In this document: positions 41,241 through 51,399 of the stretch, one piece after another
How positions within the stretch are numbered: position 1 is the stretch's first letter
How the letters are laid out: the number at the start of each line of letters is the position of its first letter
Assembly: GCA_963970005.1 (NCBI GenBank)
Contig: CAXAMN010025295.1
Location: 197,070 to 261,069 of the forward strand
Direction: 5' to 3'
From: Durusdinium trenchii
Lineage: Eukaryota > Sar > Dinophyceae > Suessiales > Symbiodiniaceae
DNA length: 64,000 nt
Made by a program: the position numbers and the translations under genes
The notes under the pieces: generated by a model
Told to the model about the DNA's origin: nothing
Databases searched by the model: none
Seen by the model: only the letters and a program-made list of their open reading frames with translations

Positions 41241-44200
41241 CTTCTTGCTCGTGCCTTGTGGGGAAAGTGTGGAAGCATTTGCCAAGTGGAGCAAACTTTC
41301 GGTCTGCATGCATTCATTATAGCATAGCTCTTCACCAGCCAAGGAGGAATCGAAGTCTCTTGCTGCTGAGACCGCTCTTCCTGTTGCACCATCTCTTCAA
41401 ACCTCTTGGGCTCCACAAGTCCTTCAAACTCGGAATCCGAGCCACCCAAGCCACCTGCTTCTGGCAATGAATCTGGCCTTGGCTCGACTGGCCTCATATC
41501 TTTGATACTATGGCGCTGTTGGATCAAGGCGGATGTCCAAGCCATCCTTGTCTGACCCAGCTCCACGAGTAAAGCTAATGCATGATATGAAAAGAAAGAA
41601 TGGACGGACCATCCTTCCAAGGGGTACACTGTGAGAAATTGCAGGCTTAGAGTTGCCAGCTGCGACAATTGAAGGGCAGAAAGCATGTTGCCAATTATGC
41701 ACTGCCCAGCACATCCTTGCAAACGACAGGAACAGTGGCCAAGAACGCATGAACTGCTCAAGGAGTAGTTGCATCTATTGCATCTTAAAGTTGTATATAA
41801 TTATATAATACAACATTGTCAACCTTTTGGCTGTGGAAACTTAAATGATATGCTTGCTTGTGGGTTGAACAAGACAAAGGTTCCTCTCGAAGGTTGATCC
41901 TTGGAACCATTGTGCCAGCACTTGTGCTTCGCGACACAGCATTAGGAGGGTGGGAGCGACCCACCGGTCGACATAAAACAAAGGGAATGCTGGCAAAACA
42001 AGCACACCATCAGCCCAGGAGTTGCGGGGCCACTGCGGCATTTATTGTGACCTTGATCGCCTGAAAGAAGAAGTTAAGTTGGGAAGGATTGCCTTGGAAT
42101 GGTCGTGAAAGGCTTTTGAGACTCTGAAAGCTTTCTTGCAGCACCAGGCGGATCAATCTCTCTTGTGGGGCAGCATGAGTTTTGGGTCACGGCAGGCTTT
42201 ACATAACTTGAGAACTATATATATACTAAAATAAAACAATATAAACATGTCTGATTCTGATAGATTAGATCGACAAATCAACTAACAGAATAGAATTGGC
42301 ACTTGATTCGCTCCTTTGTGCTCCTTCGCACTGCGGCTACATCTCCCCGATCTCGCTCACACATATCACTTGAGCAAAGACGGCAGTAAGGTGCTCTCAA
42401 AGCTCTCACTCTGTACATGTGCAAGTGCAAAGCTTCTGGCAAAAAGCTGGCATGCTGCACATGCCCAGCAAAAGATACGACGCCCTTCTGTGCCGTTCAA
42501 AAGAGCAGCATTTCCAGGTCGAGATTCACCTTCACCCGCTTGGGCAATTCTAGAGTATTCCAAGCAGGTAGCAATATATTATTCAAACAAACAATGGCAA
42601 ACATCATTCCAACAGCAATGCCTTTGTAGCTCTTGCAAGCGCTTCATCAAAGGATCCTGGTTGAGGCTGGGCTGGCAGAAAGGCCAATGTCGACAAGCAC
42701 ATATGGTTTCAAGATAAATAGTGCGTCGGAAGTGCGTCTTAAAAGCATATGTGTCCAAATATATTTTCTTTTGGGGGTTGACCACTAGAAAGCTTAGAAG
42801 CTGTATATAAGCAAGCAAAGCTCGGGTTCTTTGTAAGTAATAAACTAGCAAGCTGAAGTAGCTATATATATATATGATAATATATACTACCCAGGACGCA
42901 GGAAAGCTCAGGCGTCAAGATTGATTGAAACTTAACTTCAAAGGACTCACTCTGCAAGTTCGCACCTCTGTGGTTTCAGGTACTGGTGTGGCCACAGGTG
43001 CTGGAGTAGCAGCGGCTCCTGCAAACGTGTCCGACGTCATTAAAGCATCAGCAGAAAACTGCATATTTCCACTTGTTTGTTTGCACGGTAAAACGTCCTG
43101 TATCCATCAATTGCGACTTGTCAAGGGCGAGCTCCTTACAAAGCCAATTCATGCCACTTCATGCAAATCATACAGCAACAACCAGCAACTTCCGGCAAAA
43201 TCCGCCCACACCTCGTAAACTCTGGCAACAGCGGAGTCGATCTCAGTCTCATCATCTGATTCTTGGAAGCCTGCAAGGCTTCACAAAAATCAAGTTGAAA
43301 CGCCCTGAAACAGGTTGTCTGACTCAGTGTCTCGTGGCCAGCCAGTGATGGGCTGCATAGAAAATCACTGTAAAATACAGGTGCAACAAACTGTCAGCTG
43401 GCAGATTGTTTGCTGAGCTGCCTGCAAGAGTCTCCCAAACCTCTTGTAATCAACTTGATTTATGAGCGGCGATCTAAGCCTCTTGCATGCGGTAAAGGAC
43501 ATTAGGAGCAAGGACGCTACTAGGGGCTCCTGGCCTTCTGCTAGGAACAAGGACGCTACTAGTAACAAAGGGCATCGCTACTAGGACTAAAAGGGGGGTA
43601 TCGATTTTTGCCGACCCATGCCGACCCTATCGTTTTTGAAGGCTTGCGTTGATTTGGGAATTAGCACTCCCGCACCCGCAGTGGCAGACTCCCACACGTG
43701 ACACAAAGCGTTCTATGGCTAAAATGTTCTTTGCTAATACTGAGCTATCGTTTTGGGTGTCGTTTGCCATGCTGAAAATTCCGCTAAAACCCTGCCGTTT
43801 TGAGGCAACAAAAACAGGGAGGCAACATCCAAGGGACCGCAAAGGATATATCTTTCTCAAAGCATATATCAAACATTATCAGACTATATATTTATCAAAC
43901 ATAATGCCCAAATAAATGTAGCTAATCAAAATCAGGTATATATCGTTTTTGTTCCCCACCCTATCGTCCTTCAGGATCTGTACTACAATCACTAGCATGT
44001 TCAAACATGATGTCCAGGATCCTTTAAGCTATCATAAGGACATGTTTTGATAGGTGCTCCTATTATCCTATGGCGAATTGAGAGCAATGAGGAGCCAGCC
44101 TTCTTCCATCATCTCATCAGCTATCTCTGCACGCATCATCTCTTGCCTCATCTCCTCAATGTTGGTGCAAAATTTTATGACCTGAATGATATAAATAAGA

Positions 44201-47060
44201 TTAAATAAGCGTCTGATGTATTTCACTATCAGTTGGAATCAAGGCTCCTCCATTGTCCGTTGAAGCTCTGGAACATTCATCAGCCTGACTACTTCTTCTT
44301 TGAGCAACTAGGACTCTGTCGAAGCTATTCGAGCCACTGCCTGTTCATCTCCTTCATCACACCAGACGACATCTTCAAAGCACTCGCTGTCGACATTGAT
44401 GCCACGGCCTTCTTCTCAACTCTTCACTTTGGAAGCTCCGGTGTGAGTGTGAGCGACCATGCCTTTCTGTGATGCCATTAAATTATACATCAGACTCATC
44501 ATCCATCATTCTTGGATGCTGACAGTGGTGAGATGCAAGTTGACAGCTGACATGGAACATTTGGTCCTGGCGCATGATGGGGGTCGCTTTGGATCATTTC
44601 AGGCTTGCGCTCTTGCAGCTCCTTTCCAGCCGCGCTACTGCCTTTCTGGAACGCACAACTTGCCGAGCCAAAGTTTTGACCTCAGAAAATGTGGAAAGCC
44701 AAATGAGAAAGGAAGTTACACAATGTTACACATTGCACATACTAGCACCGCTGACAAGAATGGGTGGTTGTGAGCCTACTGACAAGTCTTGTGCAGGTTC
44801 TGAGGCTGTATTGGTAGAAACCGGACTTGTTGGCTCACAAAGTAGGATTGAGTGTCAAAGGTTGTCCACAGGCGCATGCGGCCCTGTGCGGGACTCATGG
44901 GGAAGTAGAAAGCACAAAAAAACACAACAAATTCCACCGAATATCACCCAAACTCGTCTATGTGTGCAAAAGCTTTATGTGAGAACACTTCACGTGGCAA
45001 TCCTGCAGATGAACTACTAGTAACTATTTCGAGTAGTGTCCAGTGTCAAGACCCCAAAGAAGTACTTGCTGGGACCGTCACACTTGCGGCCTGGCCCTTT
45101 TCAGCCATGGTCTTGATTTCCTTCTTGAGTTTCTCTTCTTCTTGGCCTCAAATCTCAAGCCGGCTGAATCAATAAATATATAGGAAACCAAGTCTCAAAA
45201 AGCAGGCAGCCATTTTGACATGCTGCAAACTCGGTGGGGTACGCATTCTGGACACATCACGGTCTATTCGGCGCGACTCGCCACGAATCTGTCTCTGCCA
45301 CTCTCTGGCCTGGAAGCAAAGTTGGCAGAACCGCTTGCAAGAGGATACGACAAATCATTAAACCTTGAATTCAAAAGGAGGCAAAAACGTGTGTTCACTT
45401 TCTGAGTTTCTCCGAATTTGCAGATTGAAACTGAGCCTGATTGGCTTCAATCTTTGGCTTGGCTGGTGAGTGGGATTCGAGTTACCTACACTACGGCGTC
45501 TCCGTCGCCGTGCATCTCCCCTATGTCCAGCCTTCTCTTTGACTGTTTCCTCCTTTGACTTGCCATTCCCCATGGCAAGGGAATGCAAGGGATGTAGTCC
45601 CAACAAAACACAAGGGCAAAAGATAATAAACAAAGAGTCAAGCTTCAATCCATTCAGTTGCTTTGCGGTGCTGAGGTAATTACCTTGCCCTTGTTGCGAG
45701 ACACTACTGTCTGTGGCTTGCTGTATGACCTCTGGGAAGTCGCTGTAACTGGTTGGAGGATTGTAGGATGGTATATTTATACTATATAATATAAGAGATC
45801 AGTAGACTGATAGACGTACGCAAGGATCCAACGATCAATGCACTGCGGAGAGCCATCAATTGTGGGGAAGTCATGCAATGTACAAATTGTGCAAAGTCAT
45901 CAAAGTGCACTAGCCTTTCCACTGTCATTGTTTATTAATTCCTTCTCAAAGTAGGTCCTGCTCATCCTTTTGGCAACTTTCTTCGCGTGAAACAGGTCGT
46001 CACCATCTTTGACATGACCTCTACGTGCCGCTTTCGCGACACCAGAAACTGGAACAAGGTGTTTACTTTTTGGGGGGGTAGAAAATAGTAGCTTAAGTAA
46101 GTAAGCTACTACCTAGGACGCAGGATAGCTCACCGCACTATTCATTGTTTAGGACAATGATTCAAACGAGGCCCGGACATTCATCCTGCTTCAAATTGTC
46201 CCTGCCAAAGGAGTTTGGGGCCAAGCAGCGATGCATACAGCTTCTGTGCATTGAGCGCTATTCTACGTCCAAACCACACAAACATCCCAACAAACTTTGC
46301 ACATGCATAATGTGGCCGCTGGAAAAGGACAGGTTTGATCCTGCATTCTTGCACACTATACTCATGATGGCCATCCCTTCAGCCAGGACTTGCCCAAATA
46401 GACATTCTTTTTCAAGCTGGTTTCGCGGTTTCGGGACTGGAGATCTCCAACGCATGGCCATGGGACCGGGTTTCCTCTTTCCAATTGGCCGAGGTGACCC
46501 TGGCCCTCACCAAAACTTTGAGCTTCTCGATTCCAACAAAGCGGGACATTTCATCAGCCAACAAACGTTTTGCTTACCCAACATGAGACGCCCAATGTGT
46601 TACCAACAGGCACAATCTTGGCAACAGTCCCTGGGAAGGGTTGAAGCTTATTCTGGGGCACAAAATGCGTCGGTGTTCTCCATGCACGAGCAAGTGAGAC
46701 AGACCTCTTATCCTGGAAACTGTAGAGCTCGCAATTCCTGCGATACTCTAGTCAGTCTTTCCAGAATGCTCTGACATTCTCCATATTCTGACTGAAACAG
46801 CTGCACAGCTTGCAGGGTACTGCACAGCTCTCGACTTAGTTCCTGCGATGCGATGCTGCAGTTTCCAACAAAAACCAACCATTCTCACAGATTTTGAGTG
46901 GCGGCTTTGAGTTCCATATGACAAGAACCTTTATCAGGTGCTCAGCAGGAACATATCTGATCATCTGGATTCAAGCTCCATTTCGGAGTCTGTCCAGGGC
47001 ACAAATTGAAAAATCAAGCGAACCTCTGGATATTTATAACCTTCGTTCATCTTCGTTCAA
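41241..47060 (-). other. Probable intron/exon territory of - strand genes, not resolved
   Basis: Many short open stretches, but only a few with protein-like text on - (for example DSEFEGLVEPKRFEEMVQQE near 41370-41440 and EEMRQEMMRAEIADEMMEE near 44080-44150). I could not join them to a gene. Confidence 0.35.
43496..43593 (-). repeat. CTACTAG minisatellite, cluster 2 (reverse orientation)
   Basis: Units such as GGACGCTACTAGTAACAAAG and GGACGCTACTAGGGGCTCC, the same family as 41090-41240 but read on the other strand. Confidence 0.8.
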
Positions 47061-47063
47061 CGT

Positions 47064-48410
47064 CTAGAAATCTGCAGTTGAAGTCCGGATCAATGCACCG
47101 CCAACCTGATTTTGTGCACCGATCCACCCATGGCGGTTGCCTTCTGTCCAGTCAGACTCGGTCATGTCGATGAACGTCTTCCGCACGACCATGTCACAAG
47201 AGCGCTGCACGAAGCATGCGCTTTTGGGCTTTGGATCAGAATGCTGGAATCGAGCGTCGTGTGCTTCACCCACACGCGGAGCACTGACGCCGCCATTCAT
47301 TCGCCTGTATGCTCTCTGTTGTTTGTGGAAAGCGGCGATGACTTGATCTTTGCACGATTCCCACTCATGCGTCAGAACAGCCACTTGATATGGAACAAGC
47401 TTCCTGCCACTCAGTTCTGTGAACACGTTCAATTCAATTTCACAACGAGCCAGCAGTTGTCGAAGGTAGGCTTCAAACGTGAAAGTACTATCAGACCATC
47501 TAACCCAGTAGGAATCGGATCCGTCTTCACCAGAGATTACAACGTAGGTTGAACTGTCTGAATCTTTCGTTATTTCATCTTGAGAAGGTAGCAGCGGCAC
47601 CCCCCGATTGCAACCTCTCAAATGCAGAACAGTGTAGTATGTTCTATCAACCTCACAAAGCCGCGGCAAGTCTTGTGCCTTCAAGTACTTCATGAAGTTG
47701 TTTTTCTCCATATTTGCTAACTTTGAGAAATGCTGTGTTGCCCACGTCGGGTATGCTGAAAAGGGCAAGAACATCACATGGGCCACGATGACTTTGCCAG
47801 GGTCCTCATGCGGCTGAACAGTCAGTGTGTAGGCCTTGACTGCCCCAACCTGAAAAACAACGGTGTGCCGACGCCCAAGTGGCAACACCACCATAGCAGC
47901 CATGCCACGCTCAGGTACGTCTTTTCGCACAATCATTCTGGCAAGGTAACTGTCCCAACCACTATGATCTTGACCGTCTTCCTTCTCATGTTGCACAGAT
48001 GGACTCTCCAAGATCTGTCTCATAGCATATCCCCGCAAGCTAGACTCAGTCTGTTCACTTGCCAGTTCGATAATTGCATCACCTGGATTGACCTGGTGTC
48101 TGTACTGTGCCTGGAGCAAGCCAGTGATGTCTGACATACTGCGGCTTGAAACTTCTGGGCGAATCATGAGTTCATTGGCAGGCAAATGAGACGAGACCAC
48201 GAACTTCAAACGGGTCATGCAAGATCCACAACCTGAAAATCTGTAGCAAATTTGACCATCATGGTCTAATGCATCCTTATCAAATTTCTTCTGCACGTTC
48301 ATCCAACCATCTTCATTGGTGGCTTCAAGGATATGAACAAAGAAGTCCTCAACATCAAGACTAGGCGATAACTCATCGATTGGCGTCTTGGGAGGTGGCA
48401 TCTTGGCCAC
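47064..48410 (-). CDS. Unknown 448-residue protein, single exon
   Basis: A long uninterrupted frame with a clear start MAKMPPPKTPIDEL. The text is protein-like throughout (DVEDFFVHILEATNEDGW, YLARMIVRKDVPERG, FPLPF-like AHVMFLPFSAYPTW, DSYWVRWSDSTFTFEAYL). I recognise no domain and see no signal peptide or membrane segment. It lies downstream of the splicing-factor gene on the same strand: its start is only about 175 bases after that gene's stop, typical tail-to-head packing of dinoflagellate gene runs. The last 15 or so residues could belong to a retained intron. Confidence 0.6.
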   Translation of the reverse strand: MAKMPPPKTPIDELSPSLDVEDFFVHILEATNEDGWMNVQKKFDKDALDHDGQICYRFSGCGSCMTRLKFVVSSHLPANELMIRPEVSSRSMSDITGLLQAQYRHQVNPGDAIIELASEQTESSLRGYAMRQILESPSVQHEKEDGQDHSGWDSYLARMIVRKDVPERGMAAMVVLPLGRRHTVVFQVGAVKAYTLTVQPHEDPGKVIVAHVMFLPFSAYPTWATQHFSKLANMEKNNFMKYLKAQDLPRLCEVDRTYYTVLHLRGCNRGVPLLPSQDEITKDSDSSTYVVISGEDGSDSYWVRWSDSTFTFEAYLRQLLARCEIELNVFTELSGRKLVPYQVAVLTHEWESCKDQVIAAFHKQQRAYRRMNGGVSAPRVGEAHDARFQHSDPKPKSACFVQRSCDMVVRKTFIDMTESDWTEGNRHGWIGAQNQVGGALIRTSTADF

Positions 48411-48585
48411 AGCTAATCACTTGCTGTCACTTGAACCACATCTGACAGTACCAGGTATCAACGTGAAATGGACAACAGCTTCTGCTGAATGCTGAACCAC
48501 TGATGCAAGAATTGAATCTATGAGACCTGAATCACGCTGCGGAAAGGCTCAATCAAACCTGTAACTCCCTAGAACATGGTGTAGC

Positions 48586-48675
48586 TCATCGGTCCTGCGC
48601 GAAGAGCTTCTCGTCAAAGAAGCGGGCTCGTACCGTCCTCCCTCCGAAGTATCGGCCGTTGAGGTCCGCAAAAGC
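48586..48675 (-). CDS. RBM17/SPF45-like splicing factor, last exon (UHM end)
   Basis: Codes AFADLNGRYFGGRTVRARFFD and ends KLFAQDR-stop. LNGRYFGGR is the diagnostic RNP1-like motif of the U2AF homology motif in RBM17/SPF45 (plant DRT111). The family protein binds ULM peptides of SF3B1, U2AF65 and SF1 and helps 3' splice-site choice. The exon starts after ACGGAG, an AG|G acceptor, phase 0. Confidence 0.85.
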   Translation of the reverse strand, partial: AFADLNGRYFGGRTVRARFFDEKLFAQDR

Positions 48676-48869
48676 CTCCGTCAACCGGGCTTGATTTCTC
48701 TTGCGCTCTCCTTTAAACATTTTGTACTTGATTTCTACATATCCAACACATGTCCTGCTAGTAACATGAACTTGAAACCTTGCTAGTCTCTTGGCACGTT
48801 TACTCTACGGCCATCTGTCAGCGTATTTCATGCGAGTAGCTTCAGGCAATAGATTGAGCTTCGCAAGTT

Positions 48870-48985
48870 TACCTTCCAATGCCCTTGTTACTAGTAGCTT
48901 CTTGTTCCTCGTAGTAAGGCCAGGAGCCCCTAGTAGCATCCTTGCTCCTAGTAGCGATGCCCTTGTTACTACAGATGTCCCAGCC
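48870..48985 (+). repeat. CTACTAGTAGC minisatellite, cluster 3, in an intron
   Basis: Units TTGTTACTAGTAGCTTC, CCCCTAGTAGCATCC and GCTCCTAGTAGCGATGCCC lie inside the 332-base last intron (48676-49007) of the RBM17-like gene. Confidence 0.8.
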
Positions 48986-49007
48986 CTTGGAGTCATATCT
49001 GCCGTGC

Positions 49008-49055
49008 CTTTGTAGCAGCCGCAACGTCCTCGTACTCCAAAAATATCCGAACGGC
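49008..49055 (-). CDS. RBM17/SPF45-like splicing factor, UHM exon
   Basis: Sixteen codons AVRIFLEYEDVAAATK, the RNP-type strand and helix of the UHM (human RBM17 has a near-identical VRIFLEFE step). The acceptor is AAAG|GCC and the donor is GC (AAG|GCACGG). Confidence 0.85.
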
Positions 49056-49162
49056 CTTTGCTGCTCATTCTCAAACCAAACGTGTGCTTAAGTTCACCAG
49101 ACAGCGTGCGCACTGCGTAGCTTCAAGCCGCATACATATTCAATTCATTTTTGGCACGCCAC

Positions 49163-49202
49163 CTCGTCGTCGGATTTGCCAGACAGCTCTTTGACGACGC
49201 AC
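49163..49202 (-). CDS. RBM17/SPF45-like splicing factor, 40-base micro-exon
   Basis: Codes CVVKELSGKSDDE after the split codon AA|G. It corresponds to the loop between KYG and AVRIF in the family. The donor is GT (GAG|GTGGCG) and the acceptor is GCAAG|G. Confidence 0.8.
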
Positions 49203-49270
49203 CTTGCAAGCAAAAGCATTCAGGTGCAGCAAAGCCGTACCTGACCCACTTACAACTCCGAGGGTCAAGC

Positions 49271-49323
49271 TTTTTGAGCTTGCCATACTTACTGGCCTCC
49301 TCGGCTGTTTCTTCTTCAAGGTC
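49271..49323 (-). CDS. RBM17/SPF45-like splicing factor, UHM helix exon
   Basis: Codes DLEEETAEEASKYGKLKK plus two bases, the first helix of the UHM with the conserved E-x-x-KYG. The donor is GC (AAAAA|GCTTGA). A GTAAGT inside the exon is bypassed, because SKYG is conserved protein. Confidence 0.85.
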
Positions 49324-49370
49324 CTGAGAAACTTGTTGCATGAAACAGGGTCGCACTTCGCGCGTGCTGC

Positions 49371-49428
49371 CTCATCAACATCACCTGCGCCAACCATATT
49401 GTTCAGCAACAGCACCCGTGTTGGGGGC
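49371..49428 (-). CDS. RBM17/SPF45-like splicing factor, UHM start exon
   Basis: Codes PPTRVLLLNNMVGAGDVDE. VLLLxNMVGxGxVDE is the signature first strand of the RBM17-type UHM. The 47-base intron that follows (49324-49370) has a GC donor and a TTTCTCAG acceptor. Confidence 0.85.
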
Positions 49429-50331
49429 CTTAGCGCAGTGGCAGCATGAGATACCGAACTGGCCGTGATTCAATCGTTGATGACTGGGGTATGGTGATGG
49501 TCTTTGGTACAACTCTGGCCTATCCCATCTGCCTCAATCAACTTGAATTGAACTACAGTAGCGATTAGCTACGGCACACCAGTGGCTCCACAAAAGCCAG
49601 CTTCCAGAAACATGGAAGGCATATGAAGGCATACAAATTACAGTAATCAATCGATGTCTATTTCGCATGGCCGTGAAAATGATGCTGCTGCGCTCTACAG
49701 TGTGAGAACATGCAATTGGGCACCACACAGGGTTGGTGCGGCTTTGGCCTGATCACCAATTCGACGGACCATCCACACTAGGTTTCTGAGCATTTCTGGG
49801 CTTCTCCAGAGTTGGACCAACAGAACAAATGTGTAATCTGTCCAGATCTGTACTGATGCCGACAGTTTAAATCTTTCGAACGACACCCTTCAAAGAAAGG
49901 ATAGGACAGATAGGAACCCTTTGACCTGATAACTCCATGTCAAAAGGAATGGTCCTTGAGGCACGTTAACCTCTTTATCCTTTTAACTGTATACATATCA
50001 GTTTGCTGAACTTTGCTCTGTCAGCCCGCCGACATCTCAAGGCTACCCAAGTGAGAACCGAGGTGGAAAAAAATAGCTGAAGCAAATCAGAACATCTTAT
50101 ATAGACAGGTTGCCGTTTCCTACTGCTGTCAAGGAGGCTTGTGACAAAAACAGAGCTGTGCTCAAACAAACTTCATCGCTAAAACTCCAGCAGCCATTCC
50201 GAGAATGCAAGCTGTCAACCCCCCTGGAGAAAGGCCATGCGTTCCTGGCCTGTTTTTGATCTGGCTGACCTTGAGGTGGTGATGGTGCCTGGCAACCAAG
50301 CTCAGGGATGCTAGGAGCACAAAACGCTTCA

Positions 50332-50425
50332 TCTCGCCCTGGCCTCCCTTTTCGAGCTCCCCTCAACAATGCGGCCAGTTTTCTGGTCAGTCTTCTGCAT
50401 GACCTCATCCATGCCATCCAAAGCT
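50332..50425 (-). CDS. RBM17/SPF45-like splicing factor, exon after G-patch
   Basis: Codes ALDGMDEVMQKTDQKTGRIV then EGSSKREA. KT-[DS]-x-[RK]-x-G-x-I directly follows the G-patch in this family. The acceptor CATCAAG|AGC is clear; the 3' boundary is uncertain and one or more small exons may lie between here and 49428. Confidence 0.7.
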
Positions 50426-50483
50426 CTTGATGAACCCTAAGCAAGTAACCTGTAGATCTCTTGGCTTCTGAGATGCTGAGCAC

Positions 50484-50544
50484 TCTGCCAAAGGATTTGC
50501 CATACCTTGCCCCTCCTTTCCAAGACCACCTCCCTCCTTCCAAC
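50484..50544 (-). CDS. RBM17/SPF45-like splicing factor, G-patch exon
   Basis: With one base from the previous exon it codes GWKEGGGLGKEGQGMANPLA. G-W-K-E-G-x-G-L-G-K-x-x-x-G is the core of a G-patch, the region that recruits DEAH-box helicases in other proteins. The acceptor is TTAG|GTTGG, the donor GA|GTGCTC, and the following intron only 58 bases. Confidence 0.85.
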
Positions 50545-50641
50545 CTAAGACAGGTCATTTGCATCAACATCTTCAGTTCGGGAAGTTTTGACACAACTTG
50601 GCATGTAGATCAGTGGGAATCCATCCACTGTGAGATTCAAC

Positions 50642-50675
50642 CCATTTTCTTCATCATCTTTGTTGCAAAGTCGTC
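50642..50675 (-). CDS. RBM17/SPF45-like splicing factor, 34-base exon before the G-patch
   Basis: Codes DDFATKMMKKMG (last codon split), the conserved A-x-[KR]-[IM]-[ML]-x-K-x-G lead into the G-patch. The acceptor is TACGCAG|G and the donor G|GTTGAA. Confidence 0.75.
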
Positions 50676-50879
50676 CTGCGTAGAATCAAAATTGGCTGCG
50701 GTCTCTCCCACATTAACACTCAAAAGCCATCATACCGTTGCTTTGAAGCTTTGTTTTTTCAATAACATCATATATTTATACACACATCATATCGAGATAT
50801 ATTTAGTGAATGTATGTGCATCTTCCGTTGATAAGATAGGTGGTGCAATGGCATGACTTGATGAGGTGAAAGCCAACAT

Positions 50880-51003
50880 GCTTAAACGTGAATAGAAATA
50901 CCTTGATGACCTTTAGGCCGTGTTGTAATTGTGCGAGAGACATGTTAGGGTCAATTTCATCTGGCATTCCAAGCAAATCGAAGACCTGTCTTCCCCCACA
51001 TGT
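50880..51003 (-). CDS. Possible upstream exon of the splicing-factor gene
   Basis: Reads VFDLLGMPDEIDPNMSLAQL then QHGLK, protein-like and in the right place and strand. I cannot match it to the family or join it by phase, so membership is a guess. A further candidate, VRMRQKAEEEMEKRRQ at about 51250-51300 (-), resembles the charged helix before the G-patch in RBM17. Confidence 0.3.
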
Positions 51004-51174
51004 CAAGCACGTGATGTATTCTGACTCTATTTAAGGACAACTTCTTGAGCAAAGGTTGAGTCCTCTTTGGGTGGAGCTGGCTTGTTGCTTTGTTGTTGTC
51101 GAGCGAGAGCATCCTCGTTCACCAATCTGTTTCCATTTGACGAACAATGAGATGCTTGTCACTGGCTCAAGTGA

Positions 51175-51255
51175 TGCCAGGAGCCCCTAGTAGCGTCCTT
51201 GGTCCTAGTAGCGATGCCAGGAGCCCCTAGTAGCGTCCTTGCTCCTACTGTCCTG
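51175..51255 (+). repeat. CTAGTAGC minisatellite, cluster 4
   Basis: Two near-identical units ATGCCAGGAGCCCCTAGTAG followed by CGTCCTTG, the same family and orientation as clusters 1 and 3. Confidence 0.8.
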
Positions 51256-51399
51256 CCGTCTTTTCTCCATCTCCTCCTCGGCTTTTTGCCTCATCCTGAC
51301 ACGACGGGACAAAGGGTGTTGATTGGCTGAAAGCATCCTGTCGGCCAATCGGCCTTCAAATAATCGTTCGGCAATTTTCGGCAACACTTAGTCAGCCAT

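Noticed and set aside
44068..44163. EEMRQEMMRAEIADEMMEE on -, similar to the C-terminal part of Snf7/CHMP3 (Vps24)
   Set aside because: Only about 20 residues of charged helix and no neighbouring exon with Snf7 core; low-complexity GAGATGATG codons could give this by chance.
49423..49475. GGGGGCCTTAGCGCAGTGGCAGC resembles a tRNA 5' half with an A-box, and TTCAATC a T-loop
   Set aside because: The spacing is short by about seven bases, no anticodon arm forms, and the bases overlap the splice acceptor and first codons of the RBM17-like exon on the other strand.
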